Shown here piece after piece: positions 1 to 7,734 of a stretch of 21,418 nucleotides of DNA. The translations under genes and the position numbers were made by a program. The notes beneath the pieces are model-generated. The model saw nothing but the letters and a program-made list of their open reading frames with translations. It was not told the DNA's origin and did not search any database. This stretch comes from Desulfofustis sp964433645. Lineage in GTDB: Bacteria > Desulfobacterota > Desulfobulbia > Desulfobulbales > Desulfocapsaceae. Location: positions 1-21,418 of the forward strand of contig CAYSSK010000065.1 in the NCBI GenBank assembly GCA_964433645.1, given 5' to 3'. Numbering within the stretch: the stretch's first letter is position 1; each line of letters begins with the position of its first letter.

Positions 1-1201
1 TGATCTTGTAGCGCCCTTCTTCGTCGATTTCGGCATACTGGCCGTCACCGGCGGCGTCGACCTTGGCGTTGAGCGTGCCGTCGATGCGGGGTTTGGCGGT
101 CTTTCGGTCTGGACGAAACTGGATGGTCTCCGGGATACAGGAAAAGCGGTTGTGATAGGCCGGCCCTTCGAGTTCAGTGATGCGCGACGTGCCGGCGGAC
201 ATTGCCAGGTAGTCGGCCTGGACACCCAGGTGGGTGATCTCGGTCACCAGGTAGCGCTGGTTGTAGCTGTCCCGGTAATGCTCATCGAGCTCGAAGATAT
301 AACCGGAAACCAGCGGTGATACGGTGCCGTCGCCATAGAAGACCACCTCGCGGCAGAGCAGTTCCTCGGCCCGGATGGCGGCCAGCGCGTTGCCTTCCTC
401 CGGGGTCTTGAAATGCTCGCCGTAGATGTAGACATTGCCCCGGCCCTGGGGGTCCACGTCCGCCTCTCCTTTCAGGTCGAGCGAGGGGCGGCGGTAATTG
501 TAATCCTTGAGGATGACCTTTTTCGGCAGGATCTGCTGGCGGCAGGTAAATTCCTTGACCTGCTCGAACATCGACGGCGTCGCCTCACCCGGCGGTGAAT
601 AGAGCACCGCATCGCCGGCAATCGGCTGATGGGCGGTCGAGCTGTCGGTGATAATCAGTTTCTCGGTATCGCCGCTCTGGTCGAAAAAATAATAGATCCC
701 TTCGCGTTCCATCCAGCGAGAGATAAAATCGAAATCGGTCTCGTTGTATTGGCAGATATATTCCCAAGGCTGATAGCTCGAGGTGAGCCGCAATTCGTAA
801 TCATCGGAGGTCAGGCCGACCTGGGCCAAGATCTCCTCGATGATGTCCGGTACGCTTTTGTCGAGAAACAGCATGTTCTCATGGTACTGGTCGGCCATCC
901 AAAGCCGCGGCACCAGGCGCAGGCGGTAGAAGATATAATCGTCGTATTCCTGCAGCTGCTCGAATACCGCGGGGATACCATGGATTTTACGTTCTTCTCC
1001 GCTCTCGGGGATGATACTCAGCGTGGCCGGACTCTGCAGCACCGCCTTCAGATCGATCTCCGGGTCTTCGGCATAGAGCATGATTTCAAACTCATAGAGC
1101 ATCGAGATACCCTCCGTGCCTTTCAGCTCGGCAACGGTGAAGGTGTCCTCGGCAAGGGCCTGGGAGACAAAAGAAAAACTAAAATCTTCTTCGCGCGGCA
1201 T
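1..1201 (-). CDS. vgrG: VgrG/TssI spike protein, 3' part missing at left edge
   Basis: VgrG forms the trimeric needle tip of the T6SS and carries effectors out of the cell. About 400 codons are open from the ATG at 1199-1201 to the window edge. The N-terminus reads MPREEDFSFSFVSQALAEDT, then the gp27/phage-D-like region follows with typical features: YELRL and WEYICQYNETDFDFISRWME near residue 170, and an EGIYYFF stretch. The visible part ends in DGQYAEIDEEGRYKI, which is where the gp5-like OB-fold normally begins, so the OB-fold, beta-helix and any C-terminal effector domain lie off the window. The start is supported by an AGGAG Shine-Dalgarno at 1209-1213, seven bases upstream and inside the end of clpV. 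Only two bases separate the clpV stop from this start, so the two genes are probably coupled. This is the last gene of the cluster visible here. Confidence 0.95.
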   Translation of the reverse strand, partial: MPREEDFSFSFVSQALAEDTFTVAELKGTEGISMLYEFEIMLYAEDPEIDLKAVLQSPATLSIIPESGEERKIHGIPAVFEQLQEYDDYIFYRLRLVPRLWMADQYHENMLFLDKSVPDIIEEILAQVGLTSDDYELRLTSSYQPWEYICQYNETDFDFISRWMEREGIYYFFDQSGDTEKLIITDSSTAHQPIAGDAVLYSPPGEATPSMFEQVKEFTCRQQILPKKVILKDYNYRRPSLDLKGEADVDPQGRGNVYIYGEHFKTPEEGNALAAIRAEELLCREVVFYGDGTVSPLVSGYIFELDEHYRDSYNQRYLVTEITHLGVQADYLAMSAGTSRITELEGPAYHNRFSCIPETIQFRPDRKTAKPRIDGTLNAKVDAAGDGQYAEIDEEGRYKI

Positions 1202-1203
1202 GG

Positions 1204-3891
1204 CTATTCTCCTGAAAATTCGATGCTGAAACTACCGTCATCGGCAACCGTGAGACTCAGTTCCGGCGGCAGCGCGGTCTCCGACATGCGGCCGAGGATT
1301 TCCCTGGAGATCCGGGGCAGCATCGTGCCGTTCATGATGTGATCGATATTGCGGGCCCCGGTCTCCACCTCGGTGCAGCGGTCGGCGATGGTGCTCACCA
1401 CCTCGTCGCTGTAGCGGAAATTGAGCTTGTGGGTCTCCAGCATGCGGCGGGCCAGCTTGTCGAGCTTGAGTATCACGATGTCCTTGAGGATGTCCCGGGG
1501 CAGGATGGTGTACGGCACGATGGTCATCCGGGCCAACAGGGCGGGCTTGAAGTGGTTGCTCAAAATCGGCCTGATGGCGCCCATAAGGGCCTCTTCGGGT
1601 ATCTCCTCGCCTTCGCCGGTCATCTCGGTGATCACGTCGGTGGCCAGGTTGCTGGTCAGGAAGATGACGGTGTTCTTGAAGTCGATGATACGGCCTTCGC
1701 CGTCTGACAGCACGCCCTTGTCGAACACCTGGTAGAACAGGTTCATCACCTCGAGGTTGGCCTTTTCCACCTCGTCGAGCAGCACCACCGAATAGGGGCG
1801 CTGGCGTACCGCCTCGGTGAGGATGCCGCCCTCGCCGTAGCCGACGTAGCCGGGCGGCGAACCGATGAGACGGCTCACCGTGTGCTGCTCCTGGAATTCG
1901 CTCATGTTGATCGAGGTGACGAACTGCTCGCCGCCGAACAGCACCTCGGCCAATGACAGGGCCGTCTCGGTCTTGCCCACCCCGCTCGGCCCCACCAGCA
2001 GGAAGATGCCCATGGGCTGGCCGGGATCCGTCAGGCCCGCCTTGGAGGCCTTGATCACTTCGGCAATGGCCTCCAGGGCCCGGTCCTGTCCCTTGATCCG
2101 CTCCCGGAGCCGATCCTCGAGCCGCAGCACCCCGGCCGCCTGGTCGCGCATGACCCGGCCGAGCGGGATGCCGGTCCAGTCGGAGACCACCTTGGCCACC
2201 ACGTCGGGATCCACCTCGATCTTGACCAGGGACTCGTCTTCCTGAAGCAGCTCGAATTGTTTCAGGAGGTTGTCAAGATCCGCTTTCAGCACGGCCGGAT
2301 CCTGCGGCGGCGCCGCTTCTTTAAGAGGTATCGTTTCGGCCCCCTCTCCCCTCTCCTCAGTTTTCTCCACAGGTGTTGCCTCCGCGCCGTACAACGCTTT
2401 ACGCAGAGCCACGATGCGGCCGGCCAGCTGCCGTTCCTCCTGCCAGCGTCCGGTAAGTGTCTCCACCTCACTCCTGAGCTGCTCCAACTCGGACGCGATT
2501 GCCTCGAGCCGTCCCTCATCCGCGGCAAAACCGTGCAGGCGGTCGCGCTCGATGGCTCGCTGCTCCCGCTGCAGGGCCTGGATGGAGCGCTCGCGGTCCT
2601 CGATCACATCGGGCTTGGCGCTGAGCAGGATCTTCACCCGGGCAGCGCTCGTGTCGAGCAGGTCGACCGCCTTGTCCGGCAACCGCCGGCCGGATATATA
2701 GCGGCTGGAGAGTTCGGTAGCGGCCAGGATGGCGTCGTCGCGCACCACGACGCCGTGCGCGTTCTCGTAAGTTTCCTTCAGCCCCCGCAGGATGAGAGTG
2801 GCGATATCCCGGGACGGCTCGTCGAGCTTGACGAGTTGGAAGCGCCGGGCCAGGGCGGCGTCCTTCTCAAAGTATTTTTTGTACTCGGACCAGGTGGTGG
2901 CCGCCACCGTACGCAGCTCACCCCGGGCCAGGGCCGGTTTGAGCAGATTTGCGGCATCGCTGCCGCCGGCACTGCCGCCGGCCCCGATCAGGGTATGGGC
3001 CTCGTCGATGAACAAGATGATCGGCCGGGGCGAGGCCTTGATCTCGTTGATCACCGATTTGAGCCGATTCTCGAATTCGCCTTTCATGCCGGCGCCTGCC
3101 TGCAGCAGTCCCATATCGAGCCCGAGTAGGGTGACGTCGCGGAGCAGCTCGGGAACGTCGCCTTCGACGATTCTGAGCGCCAGCCCCTCGACCACCGCCG
3201 TCTTGCCGACCCCCGGCTCGCCCACGGCGATGGGATTGTTCTTGCGCCGCCTGGCCAGGATGTCGACCATCTGCCGGATTTCCTGGTCCCGGCCAAACAC
3301 CGGGTCGATCTCCCCGTCCCGAGCCTTGGCGGTGAAATCGAGGCAATAGCGGGCCAGGGGCGTCCCGTCGCCGGCAGGCGCCGCTTCGCGCTCCGCCTTT
3401 TCTCCCGGCGCGGCCGTCTCCACCGAAACCTTGGCAATGGCATGGAATTCTGCCGCCAGCGCATCCTTGCCGATACTGTAGAGTTGATCGAGATAGCTGC
3501 CTGAGGCGAACCGGCCCGGATGCCTGAGCAGGGCGAGCAGCAGGATGCCGGAGCGGATTCTCGACTCGCCGAGATCAATGCTGCCGAGCAGCCAGGCCTC
3601 CTGCAGCCACTCCATGAGCAGCGGCGAGAACACCGGCTTGGCGGCGTTGCCGGTCCGAAATTCCTCCAGCGTCCGATCCAGGGCCTGGCTGAGGCGCGAG
3701 ACCTCGATCTCGAAATGTTTGAGCGCCAGGGGGATGTCGGACTGCGGCTCGTCAAGGAGTTTGGCCACCAGGTGCTCGACGGTTACCTCGTAGTGGGTCC
3801 GCGACACGCACAGTCCCGCCGCCGCCTCGAGGCTGCGGGTGCAATACGGATTCAGGCGGGCCAGCAGTGATTTGATATCGACGGATATCAT
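1204..3891 (-). CDS. clpV: ClpV/TssH, sheath-disassembling AAA+ ATPase
   Basis: ClpV is a cytoplasmic hexameric ATPase that pulls apart the contracted TssBC sheath so its subunits can be reused. The 895-residue product has the full ClpB-type layout: an N-domain (about 1-155); a first AAA+ module with Walker A GEPGVGKT (224-231), Walker B IILFIDEAH (291-299) and the ALARRFQ arginine-finger region (346-352); a coiled-coil middle region (about 430-500) followed by a charged linker (505-530); and a second AAA+ module with Walker A GPSGVGKT (634-641), Walker B VVLLDEVE (702-709) and sensor-2 GAR (846-848). All catalytic motifs look intact. A GGGAG ribosome site (3898-3902) lies six bases before the ATG. 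A 74-base gap separates it from tssG. T6SS context and the N-domain favour ClpV over general ClpB. Confidence 0.97.
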   Translation of the reverse strand: MISVDIKSLLARLNPYCTRSLEAAAGLCVSRTHYEVTVEHLVAKLLDEPQSDIPLALKHFEIEVSRLSQALDRTLEEFRTGNAAKPVFSPLLMEWLQEAWLLGSIDLGESRIRSGILLLALLRHPGRFASGSYLDQLYSIGKDALAAEFHAIAKVSVETAAPGEKAEREAAPAGDGTPLARYCLDFTAKARDGEIDPVFGRDQEIRQMVDILARRRKNNPIAVGEPGVGKTAVVEGLALRIVEGDVPELLRDVTLLGLDMGLLQAGAGMKGEFENRLKSVINEIKASPRPIILFIDEAHTLIGAGGSAGGSDAANLLKPALARGELRTVAATTWSEYKKYFEKDAALARRFQLVKLDEPSRDIATLILRGLKETYENAHGVVVRDDAILAATELSSRYISGRRLPDKAVDLLDTSAARVKILLSAKPDVIEDRERSIQALQREQRAIERDRLHGFAADEGRLEAIASELEQLRSEVETLTGRWQEERQLAGRIVALRKALYGAEATPVEKTEERGEGAETIPLKEAAPPQDPAVLKADLDNLLKQFELLQEDESLVKIEVDPDVVAKVVSDWTGIPLGRVMRDQAAGVLRLEDRLRERIKGQDRALEAIAEVIKASKAGLTDPGQPMGIFLLVGPSGVGKTETALSLAEVLFGGEQFVTSINMSEFQEQHTVSRLIGSPPGYVGYGEGGILTEAVRQRPYSVVLLDEVEKANLEVMNLFYQVFDKGVLSDGEGRIIDFKNTVIFLTSNLATDVITEMTGEGEEIPEEALMGAIRPILSNHFKPALLARMTIVPYTILPRDILKDIVILKLDKLARRMLETHKLNFRYSDEVVSTIADRCTEVETGARNIDHIMNGTMLPRISREILGRMSETALPPELSLTVADDGSFSIEFSGE

Positions 3892-3965
3892 GAGACGCTC
3901 CCTGTGGTTAAGTGATCTTCAAGACTTCCCGCACCCGGCACGGCCTGACGCCGGCCGGACGTTCG

Positions 3966-5003
3966 CTACACCCGGGCCGGATCCTGCGCACCGGGGGCGG
4001 AAGGATAAAAGGTACTTTTCGTGCGACCGATCTCACCGCCGGCATAGAGCCAGGTATCCATCCCCAGGCTCGACCAGCTTGGAGCGCCGAGGCAGACGGT
4101 CCGTGCCTGTTGTTCATGCATGGAGACCTCGATTTCATACTCCAGCGGATCCTGCAGATAGAGATCGGTCAGCAGCAGCAGTCGCAGATAGGATTCACTG
4201 CCGGGAAAAAAGCTGCGATACTGCTCGGCACTGAGCGGTCCGACAAGAATGCGAAACTTACCCATCCGGTCGTCGAGTTCCCTGCCGACGACGCAGTCGC
4301 TGCCGAGCACCCCGCCGGAAAGGCCAAGTCGGAGCAATTGGTCCTCGGGAATGCGCGCCTTGCGCAGCAGACAGGCAACGATATCGATCTCATACCCCAG
4401 GGCATCCTGGAGGATCGTCCGCAGCCCCTCGGCGGAGCGCGGTCTTTGCGAAAAAAGACCGATGTAGCGCAGGAGTTGCGAAGCATCGGGCAGGCCGCGC
4501 CGATGGCTCGCCTCTCCCAGGCCCTCCAGACAGAAAAGGTGGTCCTGATAGTGCCCTCGATCATCCTCGACAATATGGAAGAACGGGCGATACTTTTGCA
4601 GACTCTCAAAAAAGAGCAGATAGAGACGGTGATTGAGGGTATCGATAAAATCCCGGGCCACCGATTCGTCATCGGCGGCCTCATCCATCAACTCTTCGGT
4701 ATAAAACGTCGGCAATGGCGACGAGGTGCCGTACAAACCAAGAAAGTTGGCCACGACCTGGAACCGGCTCGATTGGCCAACCTGGATTTCCTTCACCTCC
4801 TCGACATCGGCAGCCGGGAAGGCCAGAGACAGGTTCGGCCGGATTCGAACCGTGCGGGCCAACTCAGAAACAGCAAGATCGGTGCGCGCCTCTTCGTCGA
4901 TGCGGCGCAGCACGCGGATAACCTGAAAAAACGAATACGCCGACCCGTTTTTCAGCAGGTGCTGTTTCAGATAAGCGGCTGTGCGCCTGTCCTCGCCGGC
5001 CAT
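3966..5003 (-). CDS. tssG: TssG baseplate wedge protein
   Basis: TssG joins two TssF copies and TssE in the baseplate wedge that surrounds the VgrG spike. The 345-residue protein begins MAGEDRRTAAYLKQHLLKNG and then has the family's SYSFFQVIRVLRRI-like segment (around 22-35), followed by a typical FLGLYGTSSPLPTFYTEEL block, which is the signature region of TssG/ImpH/VasB. Length is normal for the family. The start ATG (5001-5003) lies inside the 3' end of tssF, with a 37-base overlap in a different frame, and has an AGGAG site at 5014-5018. Such overlap implies translational coupling that keeps TssF and TssG stoichiometry linked. No frameshift or missing block is apparent. Confidence 0.95.
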   Translation of the reverse strand: MAGEDRRTAAYLKQHLLKNGSAYSFFQVIRVLRRIDEEARTDLAVSELARTVRIRPNLSLAFPAADVEEVKEIQVGQSSRFQVVANFLGLYGTSSPLPTFYTEELMDEAADDESVARDFIDTLNHRLYLLFFESLQKYRPFFHIVEDDRGHYQDHLFCLEGLGEASHRRGLPDASQLLRYIGLFSQRPRSAEGLRTILQDALGYEIDIVACLLRKARIPEDQLLRLGLSGGVLGSDCVVGRELDDRMGKFRILVGPLSAEQYRSFFPGSESYLRLLLLTDLYLQDPLEYEIEVSMHEQQARTVCLGAPSWSSLGMDTWLYAGGEIGRTKSTFYPSAPGAQDPARV

Positions 5004-6700
5004 TGATACGACTCTCCTTTGAGCAGATCGGTCATGGTGAAACGGGAAAACGCATTGATTGAAGCATATAAAGCGAGAAATTCATCGATGATGCAGCCAA
5101 ACAGGTAAAAATCGCCATCCCCGGCAAAATGGTCGCTGCGCGCCCCGAGCGAGATCTCCCGGCCGCGCAATACGAGGGCGGATACCAGCCGGTTGGCCGG
5201 TTTTGAACTCAGCTTCTCAATGGATTGCAGCCGTTTCTGGTTGGCCAGCAGGCCGCTGCGATCCCGGGTGTCGGAAAAGAGATAGAGTCCAAGCAGCGCT
5301 TTCAGGTTCTCGGGGGTAGCCAGTGAGACGGCGTTGAGGTTCAGATGGGCCAGCAGCCGCCACAGCAGGTTCTTGCCCAGCGGCGGGTAGACACCAAGCG
5401 TCGGCTGCGTGATATTCTTGAAATCGGCAAATTCCGGAGAACTACTGGTGGCCCGGCAGATATCGCCGAGTCGCAGATTCTCCGGCAAATCCCCATTGGT
5501 ACAGAGTAATTTCAACGACAGGGTTTCCGTGACCGGCAACAAACCCTCGGGGGGATAGGAGAGCTGCAGATAGGTGTCCGCCCCCGGCCGCACCGGCGAC
5601 TTTTTCAACGACAGCTGATAGACGGACTCCCGCTGACTGTCCGGTGAAAAACAATTGAAATGGCGGTAGATCTTTTCCTGGGCCGTACCCTGGATCCGGC
5701 CGACCACCTCCTCGACGCTGTACACCTGATAATGATGAGGCTGTGCGGAGGCAGGCCGCACCAGATATTCACTCTGCCGATGATCCACCCGGATCGGATC
5801 CGCCTCAAACGGAAACAGGTTGATCACCGGTGTGGCGAACAACCGGAAACTGTCTTTTCTCAGGCGCGGTCGCACGATGGGCGGCGCCGCCAGTTCAAAA
5901 TCAATGTAAAAACCGGTTTCAGAACCGCCACCGGCCCACCCCTCCATCCCCTCCAGGTCGATGAACAGGAATTTCTGCGGCACAGTGAAGTATTCCTGGA
6001 CAATTCGATACGCCGGGAAAGCGTTTGACGGGTAAGGAATGACACTCTGGTCCGCCGAAAATCCCACCGGTTTGATGTGCTGCGGACCGAGCACCCGCAG
6101 GACCTGACCATCAGCGGTACCGATGACCACTCGGCGAATATTGGTGCGCAGTTGCAGGTACAATGCCGTCGCCTCGGCATAACTGCCGTCCAGATAGAAC
6201 CGCAGCCGCCGTGGCTGCCAGGCACCAAGGGTCAGTCCCTTCAGGGCAAACTGCACTCTGATGCAGGCCGGTTTGCCGGCCGGCTCGAGATAGGCAGCCT
6301 CGGTCACTGCCAGCGGATGGATATCGGTGTCATAACAGGACTGGAAAAGACAGACAGAACCTTCCACCGGCACCGATGCCACCTGGATGCCGGCCTTGAT
6401 CGTCAAGGGCTGCTTTAAAGCCGGTTTGGGGGTGAAACAGGCGATGGCACAGGACGGCACCGGCCGCAGGTAATGCGGCCAGATCAGCTGGATCAGTTCG
6501 TGGATGATTTCCGGAAATTCGTCATCGAGTTTCTCGCGAATCTGCGCGGTCAGAAAAGCGACCCCTTCCAGCAGCCGTTCCACGTCCGGGTCCGAGGAGG
6601 GACCGCTGAGCATCGGCGCCACCGCCGGATGAGCCTCGGCGAACTCGGAGCCGAGTTCTTTCAGGTAGGACAATTCCTGCTGGAAATAGCGATTGAACAT
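4967..6700 (-). CDS. tssF: TssF baseplate wedge protein
   Basis: TssF is the main scaffold of the T6SS baseplate wedge and works with TssG, TssE and TssK. The 577-residue product opens with the highly conserved family N-terminus: MFNRYFQQELSYLKELGSEF, then HPAVAPML, DPDVERLLEGVAFLTAQI and a DEFPEIIHELIQLIWPHYLRP block (to about residue 80). The later part contains LLWRLLAHLNLNAVSL and a C-terminal FTMTDLLKGE segment, as expected for TssF/ImpG/VasA. Length is typical. The AGGGG Shine-Dalgarno (6705-6709) overlaps the tssE stop codon, and only seven bases separate the two genes. Confidence 0.96.
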   Translation of the reverse strand: MFNRYFQQELSYLKELGSEFAEAHPAVAPMLSGPSSDPDVERLLEGVAFLTAQIREKLDDEFPEIIHELIQLIWPHYLRPVPSCAIACFTPKPALKQPLTIKAGIQVASVPVEGSVCLFQSCYDTDIHPLAVTEAAYLEPAGKPACIRVQFALKGLTLGAWQPRRLRFYLDGSYAEATALYLQLRTNIRRVVIGTADGQVLRVLGPQHIKPVGFSADQSVIPYPSNAFPAYRIVQEYFTVPQKFLFIDLEGMEGWAGGGSETGFYIDFELAAPPIVRPRLRKDSFRLFATPVINLFPFEADPIRVDHRQSEYLVRPASAQPHHYQVYSVEEVVGRIQGTAQEKIYRHFNCFSPDSQRESVYQLSLKKSPVRPGADTYLQLSYPPEGLLPVTETLSLKLLCTNGDLPENLRLGDICRATSSSPEFADFKNITQPTLGVYPPLGKNLLWRLLAHLNLNAVSLATPENLKALLGLYLFSDTRDRSGLLANQKRLQSIEKLSSKPANRLVSALVLRGREISLGARSDHFAGDGDFYLFGCIIDEFLALYASINAFSRFTMTDLLKGESYQWPARTGAQPLI

Positions 6701-6707
6701 AGCACCC

Positions 6708-7118
6708 CTAGGTAATGCTCACTTTGCCATCCTGATCGACACTGCTCTCAAGAACCACCGTGGTTTTCCGATCCACAGATGCAAGCTTGGCGGAGACCTG
6801 AAAGCGCAGGGTCAACGGATCTTCTTCATTGGTCAGCAGTCTGACCCGGACCATCGTCAGCCGCGGCTCGTAGTTCTGGATGGTCGAACGGATGGAGCGT
6901 TCGAAGTCCCGTAACGAATCGGGATAGTCTCTGAGCATCTCGACAAAATCAGGCAGGCCATAGTCCTCGCCGATCAGCGTGCTTCCCTGCCGGGTGTTGA
7001 GAATCTTCTGCAGATGCTCGCGGATCGAATCTATAATCCGGTGGGGATCCTCACGCGCCCGGCGGTGAGGATCTCTCTCCCAGGATCTGATTCTTCTCAA
7101 CAGACGCTCTTCCTGCAT
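6708..7118 (-). CDS. tssE: TssE, gp25-like baseplate protein
   Basis: TssE is the gp25-like component that helps initiate sheath polymerisation on the baseplate. The protein is 136 residues from the ATG at 7116-7118. A GTG directly upstream (7119-7121) would add one residue; the ATG is chosen because a weak GGA element then sits at a better distance. The signatures are YGLPDF (53-58) and the EPR triad of gp25/TssE (84-86, in YEPRL) followed by an alternating beta-strand tail. The N-terminal RRIRSWERDPHRR segment is arginine-rich, as is usual for TssE. It lies between hcp (37-base gap) and tssF (7-base gap). The ribosome site is weak, so expression may depend on read-through from hcp. Confidence 0.93.
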   Translation of the reverse strand: MQEERLLRRIRSWERDPHRRAREDPHRIIDSIREHLQKILNTRQGSTLIGEDYGLPDFVEMLRDYPDSLRDFERSIRSTIQNYEPRLTMVRVRLLTNEEDPLTLRFQVSAKLASVDRKTTVVLESSVDQDGKVSIT

Positions 7119-7155
7119 CACGTTATCCGGTTGAAACGGGGTGAAGCATCACCGA

Positions 7156-7647
7156 TCAGGTACGCTGGCTCCAATGATCGATATGCTCAACGCCATCCGG
7201 TTCGTAAGTCCACCGGATATAACCGAAGACAAAACTGATCTCTTCGGTCGCCGGGGCATTGGTCGCGGCCGGATCGATTACGTCGGGACTCTGTCTCCTG
7301 ATCGACGCGATGCGTCCCTCCTTGAATTCGATGGTGAAGTAATGCTGTGTCGTGCCATCACCCGCCGGGTTCGGCCGATAGAATTTGAACACCCCTTCCG
7401 TCACTTCGTTGTTGCACAGCGCTTTGGCCAGCAGCGGTGAGCTTTTGTCGATCCGTTTGCAGATCGTGATCGGCTCGTATACCCGCTCGCCCGACGCCAT
7501 ACCCGTCGAGCGCTCCCGCGCCGTCCTGACGGAATCTTCAAAGCTCAGACATTCGATGGTATCTTCACGGTCCATCGAAGTTAATGTTGAGTCACCATTA
7601 ATATCTTCTTCATTTGCCTTCAGAGCCAGATGCACCGTCATTGCCAT
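7156..7647 (-). CDS. hcp: Hcp/TssD inner-tube protein
   Basis: Hcp hexamers stack to form the tube that is shot from the cell, and they also chaperone small effectors. The 163-residue product is of normal size and contains the family-type YEPITICKRIDKSSPLLAKA segment (about 57-76), where bound rings and cargo are usually contacted. It ends with the ISFVFGYIRWTYEPDGVEH-type C-terminus. No C-terminal effector extension is present. The ribosome site is a perfect AGGAGG (7655-7660), seven bases before the ATG and the best-placed in the cluster, which fits the high copy number of Hcp. It is preceded by an 87-base non-coding gap after tssC. A second in-frame ATG two codons later (MAM) is less favoured. 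Confidence 0.95.
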   Translation of the reverse strand: MAMTVHLALKANEEDINGDSTLTSMDREDTIECLSFEDSVRTARERSTGMASGERVYEPITICKRIDKSSPLLAKALCNNEVTEGVFKFYRPNPAGDGTTQHYFTIEFKEGRIASIRRQSPDVIDPAATNAPATEEISFVFGYIRWTYEPDGVEHIDHWSQRT

Positions 7648-7734
7648 GGTCGTTCCTCCTCAGATCTAAAAAGTGAATGTGTATTGATGAATGACACAAC
7701 CATCCTCAACCGAGGCCAAATGCCCGACAGCCTC
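7648..7734 (-). other. tssC-hcp intergenic leader
   Basis: This is a non-coding gap of 87 bases on the transcribed strand. It holds the strong hcp Shine-Dalgarno at its downstream end and a very short potential hairpin (CCTC-GGTT-GAGG on the minus strand, near 7708-7719) without a T-tract. I see no convincing promoter or terminator. It could be a spacer or an RNA-processing region that allows hcp to be expressed differently from tssC. Confidence 0.3.

Noticed and set aside
629..1342. Long plus-strand open frame of 237 codons opposite vgrG
   Set aside because: It is antisense to convincing VgrG and ClpV coding sequence, has no recognisable product, and is typical of antisense frames in GC-rich genes.
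2257..3129. 290-codon plus-strand frame opposite clpV
   Set aside because: The minus strand encodes intact AAA+ motifs throughout; the antisense frame is a codon-bias shadow.
3912..5006. 364-codon plus-strand frame opposite tssG
   Set aside because: It mirrors tssG almost exactly, shows no domain or good ribosome site, and would be the only rightward gene inside a uniform leftward operon.
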